A stretch of DNA of 64,000 nucleotides from Marsupella aquatica. Taxonomy: Eukaryota; Marchantiophyta. The translations under genes and the position numbers were made by a program. Shown here piece by piece: positions 12,050 through 24,075 of this stretch; the stretch's first letter is position 1; every line of letters begins with the position of its first letter. The DNA lies in the NCBI GenBank assembly GCA_973895155.1, contig OZ316897.1, forward strand, positions 14,074,001-14,138,000. The letters are read 5' to 3'. The notes below the pieces were generated by a model. It searched no databases and was not told the origin of the DNA. It saw only the letters and a list, made by a program, of their open reading frames with translations.

Positions 12050-12250
12050 AATTGAAGGTTTCCTGCTCTTTAACAGCCTGAATATTAAGCAGCTGGTTCT
12101 TGACTCTTTACGCGGGGGTAAGTGGCTGCTCATGCACAAACCGCTCATGACGTCCTTCCCCAAAATGGTAAGTTGTTGCTCATGCCCAAACTACTCAGGA
12201 GCATTTCTTCACAAAAGTGATACTTCTATTGGCACTCACTTTATAGTAGA
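12050..12250. repeat. Short dispersed repeat D (partner at about 34.22-34.53 kb)
   Basis: Both loci contain gcctgaatattaagc followed by ggtaag, tgctc.tgcacaaa, ctcatgcccaa and actactcagg in the same order. Inside this copy the phrase ggtaagttgttgctcatgc partly duplicates the upstream gtaagtggctgctcatgc. The match is weak and interrupted. Confidence 0.35.
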
Positions 12251-13330
12251 TGAGCATTTTGGCACTCATCGTCAATGGAGCAAATTATCTTGAAAGTAGC
12301 TCAAACATTGACAAGTAGTATTTTGAACATCAGAGACCATGCTGGAAAATTTTGAGCTTAAAGAGAGATCCCAAAGTTCTCAAAATGAATTCACAAGTCT
12401 GCCCAAAACCAAAGCGCAAGTCTGCTACAAACCAACATTTTCCTCTTGGTAGAGGAGACTGCAAAACTTCTTGTGACATCCTTCTCAATAGTGACCATCT
12501 AAAAGCAGCCAGTCAGTGAGAAATTATGGTGTAAAGTGTGGCATCGTGTTACACTGTCCATGGAGATGGGCAAACCAGACTTCTTTGGTCATCCAGGCTT
12601 TTCATGGTCTTATTGTTCCTGAGGTATTTCCTTGATGGACCCAAAAACTGAAAAATGTTACTTGATGACCTCCCTGGTAATCTGGGTACATAAGGATGCC
12701 TCAATTTTGAGGCCACTACATTTTTGGTGGTCCGAGTCGTGTTAGGCGCCGACAGGGTGAGAAGAAGAATGGGCAGCCCTGATCTGGACTACATACAGTA
12801 GCCGCAGGAAGAGCCCGTTTTCAATGAGATTTTTGACTGTTGCATCGCCGGCAACTCAAGAAGAGGTGACACTGGTTATTGATCGCACACCTCTATGGAG
12901 CACAGGGCAATCGATCAGGCAGAGACTCTTTGTGAGGAACCGAAGGCCAGAGTGTCCCGACTATGAGTTCTTTGCCTCACATATCCAATTCTGAAAACCG
13001 CCCAACTCCCATCATGTGTGGGTCACTGAACCTTTCAAAATTGCAGGTTCTGAAGTTAGAGTGCAGGAGAGACCTGCCCGTGACTGTAAGGCCAGTCATA
13101 CTAACCTGACCGTCAAATTTTCTGCAGCTTCAATTTTAAGTCCCCCAATTGATTTAGATCTAAGTGTATGGATCAGTCATGGATTGATACACTACTTAAC
13201 TTCTCATTTTGGGGTCCCTCAAGCATATATCTCTTCTTTGTTTCCTCACAAAACTTATCCCTTTGAAGATTTGAAAAGAAAAAGTACCCTGCCCCCCTCA
13301 TTGCCCGTCCTCGACTGTACAGAAAAAGTA
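12251..13330. other. Non-coding or decayed stretch with one 56-codon open frame
   Basis: A plus-strand frame is open from an ATG at 12824 to a stop at 12992-12994, and the same frame continues open to 13351 after that single stop. The conceptual peptide matches no family I know. It may be a fragment of an unidentified coding sequence or chance. Confidence 0.25.
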
Positions 13331-13339
13331 CATTTACGT

Positions 13340-13480
13340 ACAGTACTGTAGTTCCCCGCCTGCGCGCCTGCCCGAGTGCCCGGCCCGCTCCTGCACTGCC
13401 CGATGCTGCCCGCATATTGCCCCTTGCAAATCTGCTGCCGTCAGCTTTTGTGGCAGAGCTACGTCACTGCCCCATCGCCC
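13340..13480. other. GC-rich patch with recurring tgcccg motif
   Basis: A local composition shift rich in gcccg, cctgcccg and ctgcccgc phrases. A complementary patch with cgggcag phrases lies at 16770-17110, and a smaller one at 20990-21070. Function unknown; it could be terminal sequence of a GC-rich element family. Confidence 0.4.
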
Positions 13481-13854
13481 GAATTGGGTCTGGCAACAAA
13501 AGGACAAATAAAATAAAATGGAGGACATCATTCTTCTGCGTGCATGGAATGTCATTGCCTCCATCAGCCCGTGTCATCCCACAGACCGTGAACCTGCCCC
13601 CCTCATAACTTCTCTGCACGTCATACTTTATCTGATTTCCCAACATTATTATGTGACCGTCGGATCAAGGATGATCATCGGGGCGTCTCAAACCTGTCCA
13701 ACCCTCTTTCTGGGGTGTCCTGGGATTGACAAGTGGGTTTGGCATGAGTTATGGGAGAGTGGACACTAATAACTCTAGAGGGTTATTTATTTTGACTGAC
13801 GTCACAAAGACCTGAATGCAAGGTGTGACCCTCATATTCTTGACATGGATTAAC

Positions 13855-14018
13855 CGAGTAATTTGTTTGATGAGATCACAAAATAAATTGAGTTTGTATA
13901 ATAGGGCCCCTGAAGTTTTGTTTGGGTACGTGTATTCAAGGTGAATCGACGGTCTGCATCATTCAGGGGTCCTATAAAATAACAAGTTTCATTTTGGGGT
14001 CCCATCAAACAGATCCTG
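13855..14018. mobile_element. Foldback MITE with MULE-like ends
   Basis: The left arm (ttgtttgatgagatcac, then atagggcccctgaa) and right arm (ttcaggggtcctat, then gtcccatcaaacag) are inverted repeats of about 55 bp. They flank a spacer of about 45 bp. The ends resemble the outer TIR of the MULE-like element at 4338-5200. Boundaries are approximate and no clean target-site duplication was found. Confidence 0.65.
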
Positions 14019-16565
14019 AAGTTGCTCTTAGGGGTTGAGTGTTGATGGTGTGAATGGTCACTTCACGGCGCAAAGATACCATGGAAGGCCTATTAGATTC
14101 TGGCTGGTGGGGTCTTTTGCAAGGTGGGACTCTGTCTAATGAGTGTAGTAATGTTCTGTTTAGAGGGATAGTAGGGTATAATGCCCCTAGAAAAGGCTAG
14201 CTAGGTTTTCAGAGGCTATTATTGCCATGATGATCCGGGAAACAGGACCTTCACTACACTTCATTAAAAGCCTAAGATGTTTTTCTTGTTTCTAGTTTTG
14301 GTAAACTGGAGGAGAATCTTCGTAACCAGATGATCTAAATTTTGACCGGTCATACTTCTCCTACAGTACATTGCCTTGAAAAGAGAGAAATCACGGAAGC
14401 ATTAGTAAGTGATGCATAAAACCAAGCCAATTTTGGTCAAAAGAGACAAAAACTTTTGGAGAGACGGTACTGCCAATTTTGACCACTAAGAAAAAGCTGC
14501 AATAACCATCTCTCCTTAATAAACATGCACGCTCAAAGCTGCTCTGCACGTACTATGATGACACAGCCCCGAAATGCAAGGGGAAAAAGTAGTCACGAAA
14601 AAGCAAACGTTGCTCCTCGTTTTGTGTAACCTCTTCACCAGAAAATGAGTTGGTCATTTGAAACCCCCACGGACCATTTCACAAAATTTGGATTTAATTG
14701 TAATAACTTGATGACCATAAATTCAAATAATTTTAGGTTTTGATGATGCTAGAGGAGCAGATAAGTACACTTTCATCAAAGGGACAGGATTTTTGGAAAA
14801 TTTTGGTTGTGTATTCATTATAGAATGCAGAGAGGTCAATTCTATTAGATTAATTTTCATTGTGTTAGTATGAAATATTAGTGCATTTCAAAGCTCCAAA
14901 ATTATGGGTGATGGCATTTGGTCATAACATTAACTTCTTCACATTATGTAAAAGTTTATTTTTCCTTGTCATCAGCCTCTGCAATGACTAGTGGTAATGG
15001 CATACGACAAATCTTTATGGCAAAAAGTTATTGACTCAAAAAGTTATTGACTATGAATTTAATTTTTCCGTGACTTTTTGTGTCCGTAACCCGTAACTAG
15101 GGAGTTAAGATCCATCAAAATTGTCATCTTTGAGACACCCTATTAGGGCTTGTGTTTTCTTTTGTCTCTTCCTTATCTAGTTGCCTTGCCGATGAAAACT
15201 TAAAAATTGATTTTAAGATTCATAATCATCAAGTTATAAGCCCAGAACTCCCATGGACCACCAAAATGTGGTCAACGGGAGCACTTTGTCCAATATGGTG
15301 GTCCATCTGGACTTCAATTTCCCGTTCACCAGGCAGGCTAAATTTTTAAGGTTTTTCCTTGCTCCTTGTTTTGCCTAAGCTCTTGGCCAACATAATTTCC
15401 AGGAGTTTTTTTTTGTCACATTCTATGACAAAGAGGATACTATTGTCTTCCCCCAAAACACAGCGCTGTGGCATTGTGCTCAAGAATGGAAATTTGCAAG
15501 TCCTGTGACAAATTTGAAGGTTGAGGTTGTGGTTGAGTTGGAGAGTGTGATTGAATTCTGAACCTAAACATTGAGTACAACGGTAGAAAATTCAAGAATG
15601 ATATGAAAATTTCAATACTTGAACACAATGCCAACATTGAAACACTATGGCAACAAGTACCAAAATGAAAAAACCCGGGGTCCTCACTTCTTTTCTTCCA
15701 ACCCATCATGTGTGAATATGAATAAGTATAGAGTTTTTTATTGGGTTTAGAGAAAGGATTTTAAAATTTTGTTGAAGAACATTATGGTTGTTTTAATCCA
15801 GTTTTGAGAAATATAAGAATCATAGGGTTTTTTCACTAAAATTTTTGCCACACTGCTCTTCAGCCTCATGCAAGACACAAATAAGTATCATGATTTTTGT
15901 CCGGCTTACAGAATATTTTTCAGTCCTTGTGAAATCTAGAAACAATTCTGTCATCTAAGTTTTGACATTATACTAAGCTTCTTGTTGCAACTTTGGGTTA
16001 TAACTATTTTAACTCCAAAAACAATGACGAAAAAAATATTATATTTTTAGTTAAGATACTTTGAAGCTGAAAAAGCTCAGGTGGATTGGAACTTTTGCTC
16101 TGAAGCCCAAATGATCTGAGCAAACCTGGATGTACTGGAGCCAACCACACAAATACGCTTGGATAAGGTTGTTTACAATTTTATCCTAAAAGTAACCTGT
16201 AATGGCCAGGTTGTGGCTACTCACCAATGACTGTAAGATTCTCCCGTTTTTTGAGATTTCAGTAAGTAAGTAGAAAGTCTGTACACTCCAAGATCCAATT
16301 TATTGTCCTCCAATCATCCGGTCCAGATTCAGGATTAATTACTTTCATTTCAATAAGGGGTCTCAAGCCTAAAATTTTTTACAGACCTTAACTTGGTGGT
16401 TAAGGTAATGAACATAAAAAGTTATCAAGTACCAAATTCATGATCATAAAAATCAGATATATCTCCTGACCAGGCTAGTGGAAAAACACGTCATTTGTTT
16501 ACGGCATACAATCATCATAATGAATTATGAGGCTTTGAGACACAAATTTATATTGTTATCCCGAT
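14019..16565. other. Non-coding stretch with a loose inverted repeat
   Basis: No gene recognised. Around 14660-14745 and the reverse complement of 15185-15275 share phrases such as ataacttgatga and a ggaccatttc/ggtccatggg block, suggesting an old inverted duplication. Phrases around gacaca, ggcata and aatcat recur loosely to 16520. Confidence 0.3.
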
Positions 16566-16703
16566 GGAGGTATTTGTTTGCTGGGACCGAAGATGACAAG
16601 TTTAGCTATAAGACCCTTGAAGATTTAGGTACCGTTGATTGAAGGTCTATCAACGTCAATCAAGTAAACTTTTCAATTTGTAGGCCATCAAACAAATACC
16701 TCC
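16566..16703. mobile_element. 138-bp MITE, same terminal family as 4338-5200 and 13855-14018
   Basis: It starts ggaggtatttgtttg and ends with the exact complement caaacaaatacctcc, a perfect 15-bp terminal inverted repeat that extends imperfectly inward (ctgggacc versus ggccat). It shares the aggtat.tg.ttgatggg terminal consensus with the two elements upstream, so it is probably a deletion derivative mobilised by the same transposase. Confidence 0.75.
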
Positions 16704-17221
16704 AGTCCGAATCCAACGTTTGAAGAATGGTTCGTGTGTTCTCGCGAACCGAGATAGCACTACGGTACATGCTCGGGCAGGGAGGACCACGTCACCGGTC
16801 GGCTGGATGGGGCGGTCATTCGGTCATCGTCACTCACTCAGCTCGCCTGGTCAGGTGGGGCCCTGCCCACTGCCCGAGTCCCAGACCCGATGGATCTATG
16901 TGGACGAGTACTGTGTCTGCACGCCGACCACTCCCACAGTTCGCACAGTACTCCCACAGTACTCCCACAGTGGTTTGCAGCTCCGGATGACGTATTTGCA
17001 ACGCCACGGAAAACAGCGGGCAGGGCGTGCTCCCCGGGCAGCGGGCAGAAATGGTTAATTTTCTGATTCGGGCAGGAAGCCTGTGGGCCATGCTGGGGAA
17101 ACCTTTTTCTGCCCACGCCCTCCGCCTCATTCGTCTAACGTGAGTCTGTGTTCTTCTTTCTCACCAGAGGAGTGACACACAAATCAAACAGTGAGGGGTG
17201 TCATCATCGTGTCACCGCTTA
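16704..17221. other. GC-rich non-coding patch with 11-bp repeats
   Basis: Contains repeated agtactcccac units at about 16938-16972 and cgggcag phrases at 16772-17075. ORFs here are shadows of high GC content and match nothing known to me. Confidence 0.4.
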
Positions 17222-17290
17222 TATTCCAGGATCCTGTCTCCCGGTATGGCCCTTTTTGTTCTTTTGGCAGTGATATGTAGATATATACTA
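17222..17290 (+). repeat. Dispersed repeat B copy (plus orientation)
   Basis: Reads aggatcctgtctcccgg, tatggccctttttgttc, ttttggcagtgatat. This matches in order the reverse complement of 27958-28010 and of 34009-34060. Confidence 0.7.
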
Positions 17291-18267
17291 AGAATAGATA
17301 CGACAGTATTGGAGGAACAGAAAGTGGTGCTGTGAATAAGAGTGTGTGCTATTCGAGTTTCGTACGTTTTCTTAGAGGCTTGGTTTGAAATTTTCCACGA
17401 CCGACATTCGTTCTTTCAGTACGCTGACTCCTAGAGGAAAAACGAAACTTAAAGAGATTCGTTAGAGCACAAACTAATCAATTTATTGACATTTGAGAGT
17501 GTCGGACAAAAGTGTCGGGAGTGTTTTGTTAATCTTGGAAACTGATTTACAACTCATATTCTAGTACTCTAGTAATATAATGTTCTTAATATATGATGAC
17601 AAACGCTGATTGATCAGTATTTGCATTACTTTGAGCGAATAAAGGTGAAGTCTGGGGAAATTATTTTTGATAGTGCGCTGTAATTGGGGACAAACTTAAC
17701 TTTTAGGGAAGTGCATGCGTGGCCTGATTGTTGCTAGGGATAATCCATCTCTTTTTCCTTCTCCTTTTGTTGAAGAATTTGAGTTTTATGTCCATGGGTT
17801 ATATTTGGAGTCATGAGTTGGGATAATATCTTAATATCCTAATCTAATCAAGGGTTAACTGACCCTAAACTAGTGGGAACTAGAGTCAATTCTTGGCATG
17901 CCCCGTATCTCTAGATTTCTTTAGTATCTAGTAAGTTCAATAAGAAATTTTACTTCTTCACTTCTTATGTATTTGCCCAATGGTGGAGAGTTTTGAATGA
18001 AACAGTTCAGAATTTTTTTGAGTTTGAAAATGTGAAAACTGTTGATAGGGCAAGCAAGGTTGCAGCTGTACTCTTTTGTGCGTCTTAAAAGTTTGTTGAG
18101 TCCTCAAAATAGGGTAATTGATCTCAAGAGAATCTGATAAGTTTAGAGTAAATTTTCAAAGAAGTTCATCTATGCACTGCTGAAGGATTGTGCAAAACAA
18201 TGAAACTCAGTAAGATTCACAATTCATGTTCAATCAATGCATGTATATTTGCAGACACTCATTTGAA
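17291..18267. other. Non-coding stretch, nothing recognised
   Basis: AT-rich sequence with no recognisable ORF or TE end. Confidence 0.4.
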
Positions 18268-18878
18268 ACTACCATTTGTTACTAACCTATTGCCCAATCT
18301 GACCATAATTACCTACCTGTCCCCGGGCCTGTCCCCCAAACTATTTTAATTCCCAAGTTGACCCTTTTTATGTATGTGGGTTTACTGTAACTCCCCTACT
18401 TGTTCTATCCTAACCCGGATGCAATAAGGAAGCCAGGAAAGGTGGGCTATGTCGTTGGTCAATCATGCCTTGGCAGGATCAAGCCAGCTTGCGGCTAGCA
18501 TTTTTTTGAAATTCAATGTTGCAAAAATAAGGGGGCAGTGAAGGGAAGGAAGGGATGACGTCAGGCCTGCCTTTGCGGGTGCATTGGGGCGGGGAGGAAG
18601 CCGGGGCCGGGGCTGCCTTATTGCAATGCGAGGGAGCAGGCCCAGTACTCCCTTAATTGTCGTGAAGGGAACTAGTCGGCCCAATTTAGGGTAGAAAAGG
18701 CTGGGTTTTGGCGTGGCCAATCACGCCTTGCCATGTGTCAAGGACCAATAGGGAATGACCTTGAGTTAAGTACAGGAGTTAAAGTAAACCCATCAGGAAA
18801 CCCATATACAGTAGACTTACGAATGCAGGTTGATAATTATGGTCAGTTTGGGGGATAGATTAGTTAACAACTGGTTGA
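18268..18878. mobile_element. About 600-bp element with long terminal inverted repeats
   Basis: The left arm at 18268-18395 (ttgttactaacctat, ctgaccataattacc, cccccaaact, gtttactgtaactcc) is matched in inverse order by the right arm at 18765-18878 (ggagttaaagtaaac, gataattatggtcag, tttgggggatagattag, ttaacaac). The interior contains a direct repeat of ggtcaatcatgccttgg / ggccaatcacgccttgc at 18458 and 18713. No transposase. The superfamily is uncertain because I found no clean target-site duplication. Confidence 0.6.
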
Positions 18879-20553
18879 AACAATTTACTACTTAACATGG
18901 TAACAAGTTTTATAGTGGTTCTACTCACAGATTGAATTTCTACATAGTACAATGGAATTTGATATGATGTACCACTTAAAGTGAGATCATGGTAATTAGA
19001 TTATGTTCAGGCATATTATGCTGCCTGCCGATCACATGTCTGAGCGTGCATGCACCATCATGGAGTAAGGGACAGCGGGGGGACAACACAAGGGAGTGGA
19101 AATTCCTGGACCGCATGTATAAGTCCAGATACTTGTCATTAGGCTTTGCAACAGTTGAATTGCTTGATGTCTGATTGAAATTTGCAGGCACTAATCCACA
19201 AGGTATACTTTCCCTACCTGTAGGACTCATGTTTGCAGAAATCGGCTAGCCGTGATGGCTTCCAAATCAAGCATCATGTCTGAGGTGGTGAGCATTGTAA
19301 GGAGCACTTGAGCAACTTGACAAGGATTCTCCAGCACTTGAAGAGATATTTAGTTTGGTTGGAGGAGGGCAATCATGGCTTGCCTGGTATAGACATTGTG
19401 TTGCAACTCAAGGTGGTTTGACTGCAGCTTCTTGAGGTGTATTCTATCATGTATAAGACACTTAAACTGATGGAAAATGACAATCGCCTTTTAGCACAGG
19501 GTTGGTGATTAGCTACTAACGACTCTGAGGATCTGAGATGCTTACAGCTTAGTGAATACAGGATTGAGTTGCCATTGGCCTCCCTCACAATATCTCTATC
19601 CTGGCTTTTAATTTGCTTTGTTAGGCCTGAGAGCATGGATGGTTCTTGACAAAAAATGTCAATGGAGATGCCATGGACCTCCCTCTCAAGTTTATCTTGC
19701 ATTTGAAATTAGAGTATAGAGAGTTTTGATGTTGAGCAATCCTGGGGATGCCACTTAGCTCCATTTTAGGCAGCTGATAGTATGGCATTTTGGGATCAGG
19801 CCAATCTGGTCACATGATTTAACAATTGCATTATTGAACTATGTTCTACATTCAGACTTCTCTTGGTGTTTTCTCCATGATTCCTGTATACATACTTCTC
19901 TAAATTTGTTGTGTCATCCACTGAATGGAACCTTGCCGTAACCTGACCACGGGCCAGTCTCATGGAATGTCCTTCTCCTGTTGCAGTATCTAAATTCCTT
20001 ATTTGGCTGCCTCCTTCCTTGGGGGCTTAGTTTCTTTCCTTGCCCCGGCCATACCGGCTTTCCTTGGCACTTCGACTTCTGGTCCTCTTTTGGTGTTGCC
20101 CTTGTGGCCACCTTTTTGTATGTTGTCTTTGTGAATGAAATTCAAAAAGATCTTTCAAGGCAAATAAATAAATAAAAATTTGGTATGTCATGTGTAAACA
20201 TAGCACTCACTCCCCACACCCTACACTTGTGTTTGCCAGTGCTCACACCTCGTAGGCCATTTCATTCACCACCTGAACCCCTACAGGTTCCTTCCAGTTT
20301 GCAACTAAGTCTGCTGGCTTCTCAGGTTAACTTGTCACAAGGCAGACTGCAGCCCAACTGCAGACCCATCCAGTAAGTTTGCCACAAACCAAATTTGACA
20401 TGATCCTGGTTGGCGAGTGAAAGAATGGCGTCCCCCTCCCAGTAGCCACCTCTCCTGCATGGACCCATGGGGAGTTTGCCAGTTTGGTGAATCCCCCAAA
20501 ACCTTAAACATTGCGCTGGCACCAAATTCAGAATTCACAATTTTTTGTCAGAA
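18879..20553. other. Non-coding stretch, nothing recognised
   Basis: Several 60-110 codon ORFs on both strands show no family resemblance. No TE end or RNA gene recognised. Confidence 0.4.
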
Positions 20554-20625
20554 AGAGTGATCATGTGAGATGAAGTAAGAGTGATCATATGAGATGACGT
20601 AAGAGTGATCATATGAGATGACGTT
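20554..20625. repeat. 24-bp tandem repeat, three copies
   Basis: Three adjacent units close to agagtgatcatatgagatga plus cgta; the first unit differs at two positions. Confidence 0.85.
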
Positions 20626-20729
20626 AGAAACAAATTAAAAAGAACTTTTACACCACCATGTGAAAAGTTAAGACCATTTTCTAAAATGGCCAAACACGAC
20701 CTTGTGGAAAGTTATAAGGCCGTTTTTTT

Positions 20730-21085
20730 AATGGCGAAACGCCCTAGTGCCTAAGATTTTGTGATAAAACAATTTCCATTCATAAGAATCTCGTGCGGAG
20801 CCAAGGATTTGTGGGTCAGCAGGTTGTTGAACGAGTTTTCACTGGCGATATCAGATACTTGTTGAACAAAATTCGCCCTCTCACGTAAGATTTTGTGATA
20901 AGTTTTTAAATGGCCAAAAAGGTCTCGCGCCTAAGATTTTGTCATAAAACAAAATTCCATTCAAAACGAATCTCGTCAAAGCCAAAGATTTCCAGCGGGC
21001 AGGGTCAGTCTTCAACGAGTCTGTCGGGCAGGGTCAGTCTCTTGTTGAACAAAATTCACGGGCAGGACCTGATGGCAGAAAGTTC
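20730..21085. repeat. Tandem duplication, about 178-bp unit
   Basis: Copies at about 20730-20905 and 20908-21085 share aatggc.aaa, gcctaagattttgt, ataaaacaa, attccattca, gaatctcgt, gccaa.gattt, and cttgttgaacaaaattc in the same order. The second copy additionally contains a gggcagggtcagtct repeat. Confidence 0.75.
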
Positions 21086-21193
21086 AGGGGTCAGGAACAG
21101 TAAAACAAGGAAAGAGAACAAATTTCGCAAAGGAACGTAGAGGAATATTTTTGTGGGCCTTTGGGGAACAAGTTTCGAGGCAAATAGAAACTT

Positions 21194-21333
21194 CGGTAGA
21201 CCATTATATTGTTCCTCACGACTCCCATGGATCCCTTCCTTTAACCTTTAGAGTGGACCCAGTCTAACTGCAGATCTCAGTAGACCACTACGTTGTCCCT
21301 CACGAGTCCCATGGACCACTTAAACCTTTAGTT
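21194..21333. repeat. Tandem duplication, 84-bp spacing
   Basis: Copies beginning ggtagaccattat (21194) and agtagaccactac (21279) share ttgt.cctcacga, tcccatgga and aaccttta. Confidence 0.7.
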
Positions 21334-21714
21334 TAGTGTCTAAGTGTCGTCTCACAGGAAGATGCTACAAGCTTGCATATCACCATGATATGCAACTATG
21401 TTATAAGTACATGGGATATATTTTATGCTCTTCTGCAATTGTGCACGCTCTGCACTACCCTATAAGTGTCTGGGAAAGTGCATATTGTACAGAAATGCAC
21501 TTATGTCCTTTAACCACAATTGAGATGTTATGGGGGGTTTGTGTATCTAATAAAGGATGCTCAAAGCTAAAATAATGGCCCCTTACCTGAAGTAAAGCCC
21601 CTAGGAGGTGACTCTGAGAGCACAGGAGTTGCACCTGGTAAAATGAAAAATGGGCATCATTGGTAGTCACCATCTCTGTACAAGCAAAGCTTGGGTATTC
21701 GGCTACTTAGAAGA

Positions 21715-21936
21715 ATGCTTTTAGGGACTACATGGCCCCTGCTGGTAATCACATCAAAATGTGACTGCATTCATTGATCGGAAAGAAAAAAACAAGGATT
21801 ATTACCATATGCAGGGGTGTCATACATAGTATATGTCATATTTTGTCATATTTTGATGTGCAGTTACTGAGACCTCTACATGGCACTATTATGTCATATT
21901 TTGATGTTTAGTTACCGAGACCCCTACATGGCACTC
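21715..21936. mobile_element. Foldback MITE with duplicated right arm
   Basis: The left arm (agggactacatggc, then atcacatcaaaatgtgac) is inverse to the right arm (gtcatattttgatgtg, then gagacctctacatggcac). The right arm is then repeated in tandem (gtcatattttgatgt, gagacccctacatggcac) to 21936. Related phrases (gtcacattttgacatg, gtcacattttgaggtg, gggacccc) occur at 59590-59750. Confidence 0.65.
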
Positions 21937-23905
21937 AGACACTAATCCACGGAATGCAGTATCCACAGTGCACTTATGAAAGGTAGACCGTACAGCGTGT
22001 GAGATTTGCTGCCTACGTAAATTTATGAGCAAGAAAGCAATGAACTCGATCAGCTTTGTCAAGAATGTACACGACGAAGTGCACAACGTTCACAAGAATT
22101 CGATGTAGAGCACAGAGCCCGTCTCAAGATTGTTATGTGATAGGTGTGGTGGTGATCTCATACGAGATTGAAAAATGGAAGAAATGAATCAATTGGAGAA
22201 CAAATACACAGAACGAAAATGGTGGAAATGAATTTGACCGAAATTGGTGGAAGCGAATCCCTGCTTCTACATGGCCCTGTGGTGAACATGGTGGAGTTTC
22301 CGATGAAAGCGTATTCACTGCTAAGACGGCTTCTTCCTGTGAAGCTAACTCGAACGACCAGGATCAGAGCAATTGAGTCAAAGGAGTATTATGTAGCTAG
22401 GGAGAACGATTCTAGTCAGTTTACGTACGGATCGATAGTCTTCAACCTGAGATCTTACTAATGATGCATGTACCGAAGAGAATGGAATTGGAGAGTGTGC
22501 AATGCGACGTGTAACACCGTTGGACAGAATGATCTACAAAAGGGTCTTAGAGAGCGATTCATCGAGTTGGGCATCATTCTGTTTCGTTGTTCGTAAAACA
22601 TTCACCCTTTCAGAGTATCTGCCGAGAGAGAGAACAAGAGTAGAGATCGAGTGGGGATCACTCGTGAGGCGTTCTTTTTGTGTATATTCCAAGTCGAGCT
22701 GCCTCATTGTGTTCATTGAGAGAGATGACACAAAACCGGCTCGAAGACAGAATACCGTGGGTTAGTCATCGAATCACATTACAGGTCATTTTCTGGACAG
22801 CTTTGTAAAGTATCTCATCCGAGCACTTTTAAAACTTTCTGCACGGTCCTGGGGACATGGGGTTGTACCGGTCCATATGGGAGCATGATGAACAAGGCGG
22901 TGGTCTACTGAAGCTTCATGCTGCAGAAGACTCTCTCCGGGTAGCCGAAACTTTCTAGTGGTGGCAGGTGAACTCTGATAGTCATACTGATTCTACGGGA
23001 TTATTTAACTGAGTGATTCCGAGGCAAAAGTATTCTTCCGACAATAGTTTTGCATGCATTCGATTAGAAAACACAGTAATATTATGGAGAACGGAACTTT
23101 TCCCCTAGCGAGATGGCGTGGCTCGATGATGTACGCTGCTGTTCTATGGGATGGAATTCTCTAAATGAACAATTTCGAGGCAAAAGTATTCTTCCGGAGA
23201 ATAAATAATGTTCTAAACAAGTCCGTGGCTGGCTTTGGAAAGGGAGCCGGGTTTCATTCAACCGAGTCTGACGGCCCTCTCCTTCCAAAGCCCCATCATA
23301 CCGTTAGAGCATTTGCTGGGTGAAGAGGAATCGGAAGGTTTGGGCTAATTATTGAACGTGGATTCTTTCATCCAGAGGGCTAGTCGACGCTCAATTTTCG
23401 CCAGCAATGAGCGAGAGAATCTTTATCGAGCCTTTAGTTGAAGACTGGATTGTGACCTGGTGCAGCTATCGATCACGATCTTAGATCTCCCTGCAGAAAG
23501 CATCTTGTGATCTGGATACGTGAATTTGACTTCGATGTGGAAGCCCTCAGAAGTCCTTGAAAAGACTACTGATGAGCATGATAACAACCGGGTTCAGGTT
23601 GCCAAACAGGAGCCAATTATTGTGAACATGGCGCCCAACTATTCACCCCTTGGACTTTTACTAGAAAAAGCTGGGAGGAGGGAGAGGCATCAGACGACCT
23701 TACATTTACTTTAAAACTAATACCGGATTCTCCACGCGCATGCGCTGTGGTAACTGTACTTGTCATCGGCCCCTCTACTGTACAATAGACCAAGCTCGCT
23801 ACTCCAACGCGAGGAACTGAGCACAGAGCACGCCTGTAATATGAGCTGGTACATATTTAGAATCTTCTCAACATCCAGTTCCATCGTTAATGTCTACTCA
23901 TTAGA
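21937..23905. other. Non-coding stretch with a 21-bp direct repeat
   Basis: No gene recognised. The phrase cgaggcaaaagtattcttcc occurs at about 23021 and again at about 23176, suggesting a partial duplication. Plus-strand ORFs near 22168-22461 and 22502-22765 do not resemble known families. Confidence 0.35.
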
Positions 23906-23910
23906 GCTCT

Positions 23911-24075
23911 AAATCATCCCGATTTTAATCTGATGGTCCGGAAGTCTTGACTTCAGCTCGGCAAACGATGCACATTCTAGGAATCAATTAGATTTTAAAT
24001 CGTCCCAATTTTTAATCTAATGGTCCGGAACTCTTTGACTTAAGCTCGATAAACGATGCGCATTCTAGGAATCAA
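23911..24075. repeat. 87-bp tandem duplication
   Basis: Copies at 23911-23988 and 23998-24075 share aaatc.tccc, ttttaatct.atggtccgg, agctcg, aaacgatgc and cattctaggaatcaa. Confidence 0.85.

Noticed and set aside
16720-17130. Cluster of overlapping ORFs on both strands in a GC-rich patch
   Set aside because: Overlapping open frames on both strands are explained by high GC content and few stops.
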